Source: Peptococcaceae bacterium BRH_c8a (GTDB lineage Bacteria > Bacillota > Desulfotomaculia > Desulfotomaculales > Desulfallaceae). From it: DNA of 64,000 nucleotides. The stretch is from the NCBI GenBank assembly GCA_000961575.1, contig LADP01000015.1:1-64000 (forward strand), read 5' to 3'. This document shows positions 43,641-51,841 of this stretch, one piece after another (positions within the stretch are counted from its first letter, which is position 1; the number at the start of each line of letters is the position of its first letter). Position numbers and translations under genes: made by a program. The notes below the pieces were generated by a model. That model saw nothing but the letters and a program-made list of their open reading frames with translations, did no database searches and had not been told where the DNA came from.

Positions 43641-44828
43641 CTACTCATATCTTAATGCGTCGATGGGGTTTAACTCGGCGGCTTTCCAGGCCGGGTAGAA
43701 CCCAAAGAACACGCCGGTGGCTACCGAAAACATCAAGCCCAGCAAAACGCCGCTGATGGACGGCAGGGCGGGAAGTTCGAAATATTTCAAAAGGGGCACG
43801 GTGAAAAACCCTATTAAGACCCCCAGCATCCCGCCAACCAGGCTGATAACCACGGCCTCAATCAAAAACTGGCCCAGTATTTCCCGCTTTTTGGCCCCGA
43901 TGGCCTTTAAAGTGCCTATTTCCCTGGTTCTTTCCTTTACCGTTACGAACATCACGTTCATGATGCCGATGCCGCTAACCACCAGAACCACCACCGCCAC
44001 CGCCAGCAGCAACAGGGACATGGTTCGGGCCGACTCCTGGGCCGCCACCAGCCTGCTTCCGGCATCCATAAGGCGAAACTGCTCCGCTCCCCCGGCGCGG
44101 TGGGTTTCGTTCAGGATATTCGTGATATAGTCCATGGCGGGTTGAACCGCTTGCAGATCCGCGGCCTGAACCGTAATAACGGGGTTGGCCCTGGTGCCCA
44201 GCAGATATTTTTCTCCCACCGTGTAGGGAATAAATGCCGAGTCGTCGTAGCCCATGCCCGAGCCGGCATCGCCAATCCGGTTGTAGACACCCACCACCTG
44301 GAACTGCCGGCGGTTGATGGTGATCTTTTCGCCCACAATGGCGGCAGGGTCACCGTCGGTGAGTGTGTTGGCCAGTTCAGCCCCCAGTACGGCGTACTTA
44401 TGTCGCTTGCTTTCATCATCTTCTTCCAGGATGCGCCCATATTGCATAGTCAGGTTGTTGCTGGATTGAAACCCGGGTGGAATGGCGGAAAAACCGCCCC
44501 GGGTGGAAAAATTATAATAATTGATGTCACCGTTGCCCTGTAAAACCGGGAAGGCGTGGGCGATGTGCTCGCTTTGGGCAAACATGTCGGCGTCTTTAAT
44601 GGTTAAGGGATCCACCACCCGGCCTCGTTGGGCCGGCATGACCATAATCGTCCCCACGCTGAGCCGGGAGTACTGTTCGTTAACTTGCGCTTCGCCCCCG
44701 GTGCCGATGGCCACCACCAGGAATATGGTGGCCGTGCCCACGATTACCCCCAGGGTAGTTAAAAAAGTGCGCACCTTGTTCTGATAGATGTTAACCAGAA
44801 CCAGCTTGAAAAGTTGTTTTAGTTTCAA
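43641..44828 (-). CDS. MacB-type ABC transporter permease
   Basis: The 395-residue protein has the MacB/FtsX layout. A first membrane segment near the N-terminus (TTLGVIVGTATIFLVVAIGT) is followed by a periplasmic-type core domain of about 220 residues (for example VLQGNGDINYYNF and IVGEKITINRRQFQVVGVYN). Three C-terminal membrane segments follow, in the FtsX domain (VSGIGIMNVMFVTVKERTRE, IGTLKAIGAKKREI, then MLGVLIGFFTVPLL). These transporters use ATP hydrolysis mechanically to move substrates outside the membrane rather than through it. It lies between the adaptor gene (4-bp gap) and the TolC-like gene. Confidence 0.9.
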   Translation of the reverse strand: MKLKQLFKLVLVNIYQNKVRTFLTTLGVIVGTATIFLVVAIGTGGEAQVNEQYSRLSVGTIMVMPAQRGRVVDPLTIKDADMFAQSEHIAHAFPVLQGNGDINYYNFSTRGGFSAIPPGFQSSNNLTMQYGRILEEDDESKRHKYAVLGAELANTLTDGDPAAIVGEKITINRRQFQVVGVYNRIGDAGSGMGYDDSAFIPYTVGEKYLLGTRANPVITVQAADLQAVQPAMDYITNILNETHRAGGAEQFRLMDAGSRLVAAQESARTMSLLLLAVAVVVLVVSGIGIMNVMFVTVKERTREIGTLKAIGAKKREILGQFLIEAVVISLVGGMLGVLIGFFTVPLLKYFELPALPSISGVLLGLMFSVATGVFFGFYPAWKAAELNPIDALRYE

Positions 44829-44832
44829 TTAA

Positions 44833-46005
44833 TCACCTACTTTGCTGGTAAACAACGGTTTCGTTGCCGTCTAAACCGGACAGAACCTCAACATCCGATC
44901 CGTCCGTAAAACCAGCTTCGATCTGCTTGGTCACTTGGCCATCTTGGTCGAGGACGGTTACAAACTGTTTACCGTCGACCATGGTTACCGCCCTGTAGGG
45001 TACAATTAAACAATTCCTTACTTCCCTGGTAACAAAGGAAACCATGCTGGTCATGCCGTCCTTTAAATCCGGGTCGGGTTCATTGATGCTAATTTCCACT
45101 GTGTAGTTAACCAGTCCGGAGGAATCGGAAGTAGGCAGCGCATTAATTTTCGTCACTTCCCCGGCAAATTCCTTATCCGGTATGGCTTCTACGGTAACAT
45201 ACACTTTTTGTCCGGCCTTGATTTGAGCCACGTCGTACTCGATTACAGTGGTGACGGCGTTAATACTGTTATTTTCGTGGATGGTGGCAAATTCCTGATC
45301 ATCGACTACGCTTTCACCCACTTTGCTGGATAAACCAAGCACCACCCCCGAAACCGGGGCGTACAGGATGGTATCTTCCAAATCCTCTCGGGCCATCTTA
45401 ACCGCCAGTTCTTCCTGCCGCAATTGCTTGCCCTGGAGCAGTTCAAACTTCTTTTGCATGTTCTGGAATTCTTTTTCCTTGTTCGCCAGTTCCATTTTTT
45501 TCAGCTGAATTTCACTAGCCGGGTAAGCTTCAGGTATGGCCTCCATTTCTGCGTATGCATCCCGCTGCTGCTGCAGTTGCACTTTGGCATTCTCAATTTG
45601 CAGTTCATTGTCCAGCAGGCTGGTGGAATGCTGTTCCCGGGCCTCGTTTAACCTGGCTAAGGCCAACTGGTATTGATCCTGGTAGTCTCGGTCATCCAGT
45701 TTGGCAAGCACATCTCCCTTTTGCACTTTATCACCTTCGGCTACTGGTATTTCAGATATCGTTCCCCTGACGTTAAACTTTAGCATCAGCTTGGCCAGGT
45801 TAATGGTGCCGTCGGAATCAAAACCCACAACAATATCGCCTCTTTTTACCTGTGCCTGCTGGTACTGCACCTCGGCACTTGCGCTGGTACTTTTATTATA
45901 AAAGCTCCAGACTGTCACGGCCGCTATGATGATAATTAACAGCACAACTATTGCCAGCCACTTTTTGGATTTGAGCTTTAACAACCGCTTAACCCCCAGT
46001 TTCAT
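44833..46005 (-). CDS. HlyD/MacA-type efflux adaptor
   Basis: 390 residues with an N-terminal membrane anchor (KKWLAIVVLLIIIIAAVTVW). A biotinyl-lipoyl-like half (GTISEIPVAEGDKVQKGDVL, then AKLDDRDY) follows. Next come a long coiled-coil hairpin of about 90 residues (ARLNEAREQHSTSLLDNE to AVKMAREDLEDTI) and the second lipoyl half (LYAPVSGVVLGLSSKVGESV). Beta-barrel and membrane-proximal parts (VYVTVEAIPDKEFAGEVTKI, MVSFVTREVRNCLIVPYRAV) complete it. It would bridge the MacB-type permease to the outside or to the TolC-like protein. It overlaps the ATPase gene by 17 bp. Confidence 0.88.
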   Translation of the reverse strand: MKLGVKRLLKLKSKKWLAIVVLLIIIIAAVTVWSFYNKSTSASAEVQYQQAQVKRGDIVVGFDSDGTINLAKLMLKFNVRGTISEIPVAEGDKVQKGDVLAKLDDRDYQDQYQLALARLNEAREQHSTSLLDNELQIENAKVQLQQQRDAYAEMEAIPEAYPASEIQLKKMELANKEKEFQNMQKKFELLQGKQLRQEELAVKMAREDLEDTILYAPVSGVVLGLSSKVGESVVDDQEFATIHENNSINAVTTVIEYDVAQIKAGQKVYVTVEAIPDKEFAGEVTKINALPTSDSSGLVNYTVEISINEPDPDLKDGMTSMVSFVTREVRNCLIVPYRAVTMVDGKQFVTVLDQDGQVTKQIEAGFTDGSDVEVLSGLDGNETVVYQQSR

Positions 46006-46681
46006 TTATCTTGCCGTCCCGGATGTAGAATACCTTGTCCACCTGTTCCGCCACCTCGGCATCGTGGGTGATGATTACAATGGTATGACCGTGACGGTTT
46101 AGTTCCTTGAAAATATTAATTGCGTCACGGCTGGATTTGCTGTCCAGATTGCCGGTTGGTTCGTCCGCTAAAACCAGGTTGGGGCTGCCCACAATGGCCC
46201 TGGCAATGGCCACTCTCTGCTGCTGGCCTCCCGAAAGTTCGTTGGGCCGGTGGTTTAGCCGGTCATCCAGGCCCAAAACGGTTAGCTTTTCCCGGGCTGT
46301 TTCCCTGGCTTCATCCTCGTCCACCCCCCGGTAAAGCAGGGGCAGCATCACATTTTGAACAGCGTTTAACCGGGGCAGCAGGTTAAATTTCTGAAATACA
46401 AAGCCAATCTTTTGGTTTCTTATTGTGGCCAATTGGTTTTCTCCGGCGGTTAAAACATCCAGGTCGTCCAGGTTATATTGGCCGGAAGTGGGTAAATCCA
46501 GGCAGCCAAGAATGTTCATCAAGGTCGATTTACCCGACCCCGAAGGCCCCAATATGGCGGTAAAATCTCCTTGCCAAACCTTCAAAGTTACATCATCCAA
46601 AACTTTTAGTTCTTCGGCGCCGTTTTTATAAATTTTGTCTATGTTTCGGGCATCAATAATACACTTGATATTGTTGATCAT
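45989..46681 (-). CDS. ABC transporter ATP-binding protein (MacB/LolD type)
   Basis: 230 residues. Walker A is [14 protein letters not shown] (about residue 40), with the Q-loop region [17 protein letters not shown], signature [18 protein letters not shown], Walker [17 protein letters not shown] and H-loop [15 protein letters not shown]. These are hallmarks of the LolD/MacB/FtsE group that pairs with FtsX-type permeases. Its start overlaps the preceding lipoprotein gene by 4 bp (ATGA), and its end overlaps the adaptor gene by 17 bp, so the genes are translated together. Confidence 0.93.
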   Translation of the reverse strand: MINNIKCIIDARNIDKIYKNGAEELKVLDDVTLKVWQGDFTAILGPSGSGKSTLMNILGCLDLPTSGQYNLDDLDVLTAGENQLATIRNQKIGFVFQKFNLLPRLNAVQNVMLPLLYRGVDEDEARETAREKLTVLGLDDRLNHRPNELSGGQQQRVAIARAIVGSPNLVLADEPTGNLDSKSSRDAINIFKELNRHGHTIVIITHDAEVAEQVDKVFYIRDGKINETGG

Positions 46682-47295
46682 GGCTGCCTGCCGCCACCTA
46701 TAAAGACCTGGCCTCCCATGCCGCCTGCGCCCGGCGGCACCATATTGGCGGGCCTTTGCTCGCCGTCGCCCGCAGCGTCCTGTCGATTGCCGGGCATGGC
46801 CATAATCTGCACAAATACAATGGCTTCATCCTTTTTCCAGACCCGTATAAACTGTTCTTTTTTAATCTCCGATAGCTCCGTGCGGGCGGCTTCACCGGCG
46901 CCCCGCTGAACTGTTGCCAGGGGAGTGCCTACGGGGATAATGAATGTTTCCGTTTCTTCGCTGACCTTAAAACCGGCTCTTGGGGCTTGCGGTCTTTGAG
47001 CCTGGTTGTCCGGGGGTGCTTCACCGCTGGCAATTGGTTGACGATTGCCTACCGGTATTCCCCCGCTACCGGCAGGCATTTCCGCTATGTATACCGTTAC
47101 CTCGTTGCCCACAATTTCCTTAACTTTGCCCACCAGGGCCGGCTCGCCTTCCGGAACTACCACCTTTTCGGCATCTACCACGGCAGCAGTGTTGTCAGCA
47201 TTGGCCGCCCCGGTATCGCTGCCGCATCCGGCAGCAAATAACATGACTAATGCTGCCCCAAAGAGTAAAACCAGCTTGCTATGATGCACATACAT
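46678..47295 (-). CDS. Lipoprotein of unknown function heading the export operon
   Basis: About 205 residues with a lipoprotein signal (LVLLFGAALVMLFAAGCGSD, lipobox AAGC). ATG 47295 abuts the GGGTGGG site, so GTG 47289 with a 6-base spacing may be the true start. The mature part has a small domain (ALVGKVKEIVGNEVTVYIAE), then a Pro/Gln-rich linker. A second segment follows (FIIPVGTPLATVQRG, LSEIKKEQFIRVWKKD), with a Gly-rich tail ending [11 protein letters not shown] do not recognise the family, though similar short lipoproteins precede MacAB-type operons in relatives. It might help substrate capture or sensing. Its stop overlaps the ATPase start. Confidence 0.75.
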   Translation of the reverse strand: MYVHHSKLVLLFGAALVMLFAAGCGSDTGAANADNTAAVVDAEKVVVPEGEPALVGKVKEIVGNEVTVYIAEMPAGSGGIPVGNRQPIASGEAPPDNQAQRPQAPRAGFKVSEETETFIIPVGTPLATVQRGAGEAARTELSEIKKEQFIRVWKKDEAIVFVQIMAMPGNRQDAAGDGEQRPANMVPPGAGGMGGQVFIGGGRQP

Positions 47296-47542
47296 CCCAC
47301 CCCGTCTAGAATTCTGTTAACCTGATCTACGGTTAAATATACCAACCAATTGTAGCAAAACTGTATTGAAAATGTGGGAAATTGTGAAAGAGGAAAGAAG
47401 TGGTCAAGGCCTAACCTCGAAGGGTCTTAACGGAATAGAGAGTTTGCTTACTTTATCACCCTCTATGCAGGAACGTAAATCTTGTCCGGCGAAAGCTTTT
47501 TATATTTAACAGGGCAACTACAGCATATGTAAGAAATTAGCA

Positions 47543-47583
47543 GCAACTTGCAACAAATTAAACTTGCAACACCTGGCACCAAA
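47543..47583. repeat. AACTTGCAACA repeat, partial copy upstream of cdaA
   Basis: CAGCAACTTGCAACAAATTA continues as AACTTGCAACACCTGGCACC. It sits in the 366-bp divergent gap between the lipoprotein gene and cdaA. I found no other feature there apart from AT-rich sequence that probably holds the two promoters. Confidence 0.8.
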
Positions 47584-47661
47584 TGGTCATCTGCAGTTGC
47601 TATATAAATATGTTAAAATGGTAGGGTAAGTTTAAATTCTCTCAGCAAGGGGGTGCAACAC

Positions 47662-48489
47662 GTGGAATATCTTAAGCAATTAAAGATTAATCTGGATCTG
47701 TTTAATATTACCAGCATAATTGATATCTTAATTGTTGCTTTCGTGTTGTACCGCCTGATGCTGCTGATCCGGGGCACCCGGGCCGTACAGTTAATTAAGG
47801 GCCTGGTGGTGTTGCTGGTGGCTACAGCTGTAAGCAGTCTGCTTAACCTGGATACCGTGCACTGGCTGCTGCGGCAGACCATGACGGCACTGGTGGTGGC
47901 TCTGCCCATCGTATTCCAGCCCGAGCTGCGGCGCGCCCTTGAAAAACTGGGCGGCGGCGACTTTTTCGCCCGCCCGCTAAACCAGATGGCCGAGGGAGAC
48001 CGTAGTGCCCTGATTAGTGAAGTGGTTAGGGCGGTGCAGAATATGGCCAAGTCCCGCACCGGGGCACTAATCATTCTGGAGCGGTCCACCGGTTTACAGG
48101 AACATATTGATACTGGTGTCAAGATGGATGCCGAAATAACGGCGGAATTATTAATCAATCTTTTTATCCCCCGCTCCCCGCTGCATGACGGGGCAGTCAT
48201 TGTCAGGGGTGACCGCATTCAGGCCGCGGCCTGCGTGCTGCCACTGTCTGAAAGCCGGGAACTAAGTCGTGAACTGGGCACCCGGCACCGCGCGGCGGTG
48301 GGTCTTACCGAACAGTCAGACGCCCTGGCGGTGGTGGTATCCGAAGAAACCGGCGCTGTTTCCCTGTCCCAGGAAGGCAGTCTATACCGGCGCCTGAACG
48401 AGGCCGGTTTACGGGAATTGCTGGACAAGTTCCTGCAGCCCAACTCCACCCGAAGGAACGCCATATCCTCTCTCTGGCAGCGGAGGTGA
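47662..48489 (+). CDS. cdaA: Diadenylate cyclase CdaA
   Basis: I choose GTG 47662 (EYLKQLKINLDLFNITSIID), eight bases after AAGGGGG, over GTG 47653 inside that site. The ~275-residue protein has about three N-terminal membrane segments (IIDILIVAFVLYRLMLLI, IKGLVVLLVATAVSSLL). The DAC domain follows, with the catalytic SPLHDGAVIVRGDRIQAAAC and GTRHRAAVGLTEQSDALAVV; the DGA and RHR motifs are intact. It makes the essential second messenger c-di-AMP from two ATP at the membrane. The regulator gene cdaR follows by 4 bp, as in Bacillus. Confidence 0.95.
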   Translation: MEYLKQLKINLDLFNITSIIDILIVAFVLYRLMLLIRGTRAVQLIKGLVVLLVATAVSSLLNLDTVHWLLRQTMTALVVALPIVFQPELRRALEKLGGGDFFARPLNQMAEGDRSALISEVVRAVQNMAKSRTGALIILERSTGLQEHIDTGVKMDAEITAELLINLFIPRSPLHDGAVIVRGDRIQAAACVLPLSESRELSRELGTRHRAAVGLTEQSDALAVVVSEETGAVSLSQEGSLYRRLNEAGLRELLDKFLQPNSTRRNAISSLWQRR

Positions 48490-48493
48490 AACA

Positions 48494-49480
48494 TTGACTT
48501 TTCAGTGGCGCGACAACTATATTCGCATTTTGTCGGTATTTATAGCCCTACTACTATGGGTGTATGTGACCAATGAGCAAAACCCGGTCACCGACCAGAC
48601 CTTTTCCGTGCCGCTGGTGGCCCAGGATACTCCCCGGGGTTACGTTGTCGACGGCTTACCCGGTACGGTTAGCGTACGGGTGCGGGGCACCAGGATTGTC
48701 ATCGGTACCCTACAACGGGATGATTTTTCTGCCCGGGTCAATCTAGCTGACATTAAAGCTGGTGAGCAGGAAGTCAGAGTACAGCTGACTGCGCCCCCTG
48801 AGGTAGAGGTGCTGCAGGTATCCCCTACACTGTTGACGGTGCAGGCGGATCAAATAGTAGAGAAGAACGTTCCGGTCAACGTGGTCATAAAGGGCACGGT
48901 GGCTGAAGGCATGCAGGCCGGCGCCCCCGTACTTGAACCGGCGGTGACAACCGTCAGAGGCCCCACCGGGCTGTTGGATGGTATCAGGCAACTGGCTGTT
49001 ACAGTTGACGTTTCCGGCGCCGATGAAACGCTGACCCGTCAAATGCGCCTGGATACCGGTGTGGAAGGTGTTACGGCAAGCCCGGATCGGGTGACGGTCA
49101 CGGTGCCCGTAACCACGTTGGCGGTGCAAAGCCTGCCAGTGCGTTTAAGGACGACCGGTGAGCCCGCGGCGGGGTACGAAGTGAGCAGCACCACGGTGCG
49201 CCCGCAGACGGTGCAGGTTACCGCCCGGGATAACGTGCTGCGTGGTATCACAACGGTAAGCACTATGGCCCTGGACATTTCCGGCATATCCGGTGATGTG
49301 GAAAGGGAAGTGGTGCTGGTACTGCCCAACGGAGCCCGCCAGGTGGAGCCGGATCGGGTAATGGTTACGATAAGTGTTTCCCAGGTGGAAGAAGAGACGC
49401 CGCCTCCGGTAGATGAAGGTGAAGGCGGAACCGGAACGGAACCCGAAACCGGCACTGATACAGGGGACAGTAACAGGTGA
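48494..49480 (+). CDS. cdaR: CdaR (YbbR-domain) regulator of CdaA
   Basis: The start is TTG 48494, after GGAGGTGAA. The 328-residue protein has one N-terminal membrane segment (IRILSVFIALLLWVYVTNEQ). It is followed by about three to four extracytoplasmic YbbR repeats (VPLVAQDTPRGYVVDGLPGT, VNVVIKGTVAEGMQAGAPVL, LPVRLRTTGEPAAGYEVSST). The C-terminus is an acidic Thr/Gly/Glu tail without a domain. CdaR binds CdaA through the membrane and modulates c-di-AMP synthesis. In many Firmicutes glmM follows directly; here it lies about 9.4 kb downstream. Confidence 0.92.
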   Translation: MTFQWRDNYIRILSVFIALLLWVYVTNEQNPVTDQTFSVPLVAQDTPRGYVVDGLPGTVSVRVRGTRIVIGTLQRDDFSARVNLADIKAGEQEVRVQLTAPPEVEVLQVSPTLLTVQADQIVEKNVPVNVVIKGTVAEGMQAGAPVLEPAVTTVRGPTGLLDGIRQLAVTVDVSGADETLTRQMRLDTGVEGVTASPDRVTVTVPVTTLAVQSLPVRLRTTGEPAAGYEVSSTTVRPQTVQVTARDNVLRGITTVSTMALDISGISGDVEREVVLVLPNGARQVEPDRVMVTISVSQVEEETPPPVDEGEGGTGTEPETGTDTGDSNR

Positions 49481-49509
49481 TATGAGATTTATAGATGAAT
49501 AAACTGTGC

Positions 49510-49562
49510 TAAAAAGGGGCCTGGCGCCGATTCGTTTTATGAACCGGGTGCCAGGCACCTAT
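49510..49562 (+). terminator. Hairpin terminator-like element after cdaR
   Basis: GGGGCCTGGCGCC pairs with GGGTGCCAGGCACC, preceded by AAAAA. It combines the GGTGCCAGGCACC core of the AACTTGCAACA family with the AAAAAGGGG lead of the other family. It probably ends the cdaA-cdaR transcript. Confidence 0.6.
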
Positions 49563-49688
49563 TATTATTCCGAGTCTTTTTTTATTTTTGCCACCAGGTC
49601 AGGAAGGTATTTCAAGGACTGGTGTTTAAGATTTTTATCGGAGTTTGTTGGAACGCTGGATGTATCTGTAAGATAGCATGGGCCCGCG

Positions 49689-49728
49689 TAACTTGCAACA
49701 AAATCAACTTGCAACACCAGGCACCATA
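49689..49728. repeat. AACTTGCAACA repeat, partial copy
   Basis: TAACTTGCAACAAAATCAAC then TTGCAACACCAGGCACCA precede the FGGY kinase gene. Confidence 0.8.
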
Positions 49729-49758
49729 ACAAGAGATACGGCTGGAGCTGAAATTAAT

Positions 49759-51312
49759 ATGCACAAGGAGATAGTCCTAGCTATCGACGTGGGTACTCAA
49801 AGCGTACGTGCCCTGGCCTTTGATCCCCGGGGGCAAATAATCGATTCAGTGCGCATTGTTTACCAGGTGCCCTATAATTCGCCGCGCCCGGGCTGGGCCG
49901 AACAGGCCCCGGGATTTTACTGGCGCAATTTGGCGGAATCATGCCGCAAGCTGTGGGCTAGGGGTATTGTGGAACCGGAATCGCTGGCGGCGGTGGCCGT
50001 CACCTACCAGCGGTCAACCATTATCAACCTGGATCATAACGGTGACCCACTGCGACCAGCCATGGTCTGGCTGGACCAGCGCCGGGCCCGTAAACTGCCT
50101 TCGGTGGGGCCGCTGTGGTCGGCCATTTTTGGCATTACCGGTCTTAGCGGCACCCTGCGCCACGTGCAGGCCGAATCAGAAGCCAACTGGATTCGGGAAA
50201 ACCAGCCCACCATCTGGGCCAAGACTGCGCATTTTCTGTTGCTGTCGGGTTACATTACATATCGCCTTACCGGCCAGTTTGTCGACTCTACGGGCTGCCA
50301 GGTGGGCTTTTTGCCATTTGACTATAAAAGTCAAACTTGGCCGCCGCTTTCCCATTGGAAATGGCGGGCCATACCCATAAATCCCGAAATTCTGCCCACT
50401 CTGGTCCCGCCGGGTGACCGTCTTGGTGAAGTTACCGCTGAAGCCTCGGTCTTCACCGGGCTGCCCGAGGGCCTGCCGGTAATCGCCGCTGCTTCGGACA
50501 AGGCCTGCGAGGTTCTTGGTGCGGGCTGTCTGGAACCGCACCAAGGCTGCATCGGCTATGGCACCACCGCCACCATTAACGTTAACTCCCAACGATATAT
50601 TGAGCCTGTACCCCTGATCCCGGCCTACCCCAGTGCCTGCCCGGATGCCTACAATTTAGAGGTGCAGATTTATCGGGGCTTCTGGATGGTTTCCTGGTTC
50701 AAGGATGAATTCGCCTGGCCGGAGACGACCCTGGCCCGGCAGTCCGGGGTGGAAGCAGAGGAATTACTTAACCGGCTGGCGGAAAAGGTGCGTCCCGGTT
50801 CAGGCGGGTTGGTACTGCAGCCTTTCTGGTCCCCGGGGGTTCGCTATCCCGGACCCGAGGCCAGGGGCGCAATAATTGGATTTAACGGTTCCCATACCAG
50901 GGGGCATATGTACCGGGCGCTGTTGGAAGGAATGGCTTACGCGGTGCGGGAAGGACGGGAGAAAATTGAAAAACGCACCAAGGTGCCGGTGGCCGAGCTT
51001 TTGGTCTGCGGCGGCGGCTCCAGAAGCGACGTGGTGATGCAGATTACCGCCGACGTATTCAACCTGCCGGCGGTGCGGCCATCGGTTTACGAGGCTTCCG
51101 GGCTGGGTGCGGCCATCCTGGCGATGGTGGGAGCGGGGCTTCAGCCCGACCTGCCCACCGCGGTAAAAGAAATGACCGGCACAGGCCAAGTGTTCAAGCC
51201 CCATCCCGGTTCAGTGAAAATATACGACGAACTGTACCGCAAGGTATATCGCCGCATGTACAGGAAGATATCCCCGTTGTACAAGAGTATTATGGATATT
51301 AAAATACCCTGA
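49759..51312 (+). CDS. FGGY-family carbohydrate kinase
   Basis: I choose ATG 49759 (MHKEIVLAIDVGTQSVRALA); an in-frame upstream ATG would place the start in the repeat. The ~517-residue protein has both FGGY domains. The N-terminal phosphate loop is AIDVGTQSVRALAFDPRG, with a substrate-side segment AMVWLDQRRARKLPSVG. The C-terminal adenosine site is ELLVCGGGSRSDVVMQITAD, with EASGLGAAILAMVGAG. It phosphorylates a sugar or polyol with ATP. The specific substrate (xylulose, glycerol, gluconate or other) cannot be assigned from the sequence, and no sugar-specific genes adjoin it. It lies between cdaR and the structured RNA candidate. Confidence 0.85.
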   Translation: MHKEIVLAIDVGTQSVRALAFDPRGQIIDSVRIVYQVPYNSPRPGWAEQAPGFYWRNLAESCRKLWARGIVEPESLAAVAVTYQRSTIINLDHNGDPLRPAMVWLDQRRARKLPSVGPLWSAIFGITGLSGTLRHVQAESEANWIRENQPTIWAKTAHFLLLSGYITYRLTGQFVDSTGCQVGFLPFDYKSQTWPPLSHWKWRAIPINPEILPTLVPPGDRLGEVTAEASVFTGLPEGLPVIAAASDKACEVLGAGCLEPHQGCIGYGTTATINVNSQRYIEPVPLIPAYPSACPDAYNLEVQIYRGFWMVSWFKDEFAWPETTLARQSGVEAEELLNRLAEKVRPGSGGLVLQPFWSPGVRYPGPEARGAIIGFNGSHTRGHMYRALLEGMAYAVREGREKIEKRTKVPVAELLVCGGGSRSDVVMQITADVFNLPAVRPSVYEASGLGAAILAMVGAGLQPDLPTAVKEMTGTGQVFKPHPGSVKIYDELYRKVYRRMYRKISPLYKSIMDIKIP

Positions 51313-51340
51313 AAATACTATAAAAGTTGGTTGTAGTGGG

Positions 51341-51548
51341 CGCGGCGCTCCGGTGATATCGCTCCGCTCTCTCTTGCAATTCTTATTGTTGTGATTGGAG
51401 CGGATTATTTTTACCGCATGGAGCAAACTGCTTAATCATTTGGCCACGCCCTAAGCAGCCATGAATTCGGGGCTATGACGGGCTAATCAACGCATCCAGG
51501 TGCACCGTTCGCTCCGGATATCACCGGATCGCCGCGAGGGCTTTTTTT
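51341..51548 (+). ncRNA. Candidate structured non-coding RNA closed by a 20-bp terminal stem
   Basis: CGCGGCGCTCCGGTGATATC (51341-51360) is complementary to GATATCACCGGATCGCCGCG (51517-51536) at 19 of 20 positions. Inside, further helices can be drawn: TCCGCTC with GAGCGGA (51363-51403), topped by CAAT/ATTG, and CTGCTTA with TAAGCAG (51428-51458). AGGGC and seven T residues follow the closing stem, which would serve as a 3' end. No protein is supported on either strand here. The ~200-nt size and branched fold differ from 6S RNA. It could be one of the large Firmicute ncRNA families, or a small inverted-repeat mobile element; I cannot name it. Confidence 0.55.
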
Positions 51549-51606
51549 CATCCTACTAATAGCGCCTCGACAGCGGCATGGGCGTCTACCCGAAAGATAG
51601 CGTTTA

Positions 51607-51690
51607 TTAATGCGGCACTTTAAAATAGTAAATCCAAGCTGCTATAGCCAAAAAAGTACATGCAAAGGTTAGTCTTAACCACTCCGGCAT
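51607..51690 (-). CDS. 27-residue single-span membrane peptide
   Basis: On the minus strand GGAGGTG stands seven bases before ATG 51690. The frame encodes MPEWLRLTFACTFLAIAAW followed by IYYFKVPH and stops at TAA 51607. One hydrophobic helix fills the peptide. The ideal ribosome binding site and sensible topology suggest a real small membrane protein, possibly a regulator or a subunit too short for routine gene finding. The gene lies alone between the structured RNA candidate and the YhaO-like gene, transcribed against both. The remaining parts of the gap show nothing I recognise. Confidence 0.6.
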   Translation of the reverse strand: MPEWLRLTFACTFLAIAAWIYYFKVPH

Positions 51691-51841
51691 TGAAACACAC
51701 CTCCACTAAGTATTTTAAACTTTGGGGGGATAAATCTCAAGTCGTGGCAATTAGTTAATATATACTGTAACTGAAAAAAGTTTGGTGAGGGGTTTGGTTT
51801 TGTCTCGCTCTTTAAAACTATGGTCATAAGGCGGTGAATCC

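Noticed and set aside
51341..51548. 6S RNA, SRP RNA, tmRNA or RNase P RNA
   Set aside because: 6S RNA is a long rod with a central bubble, not branched. No SRP tetraloop motif, tmRNA acceptor end or RNase P core words are visible.
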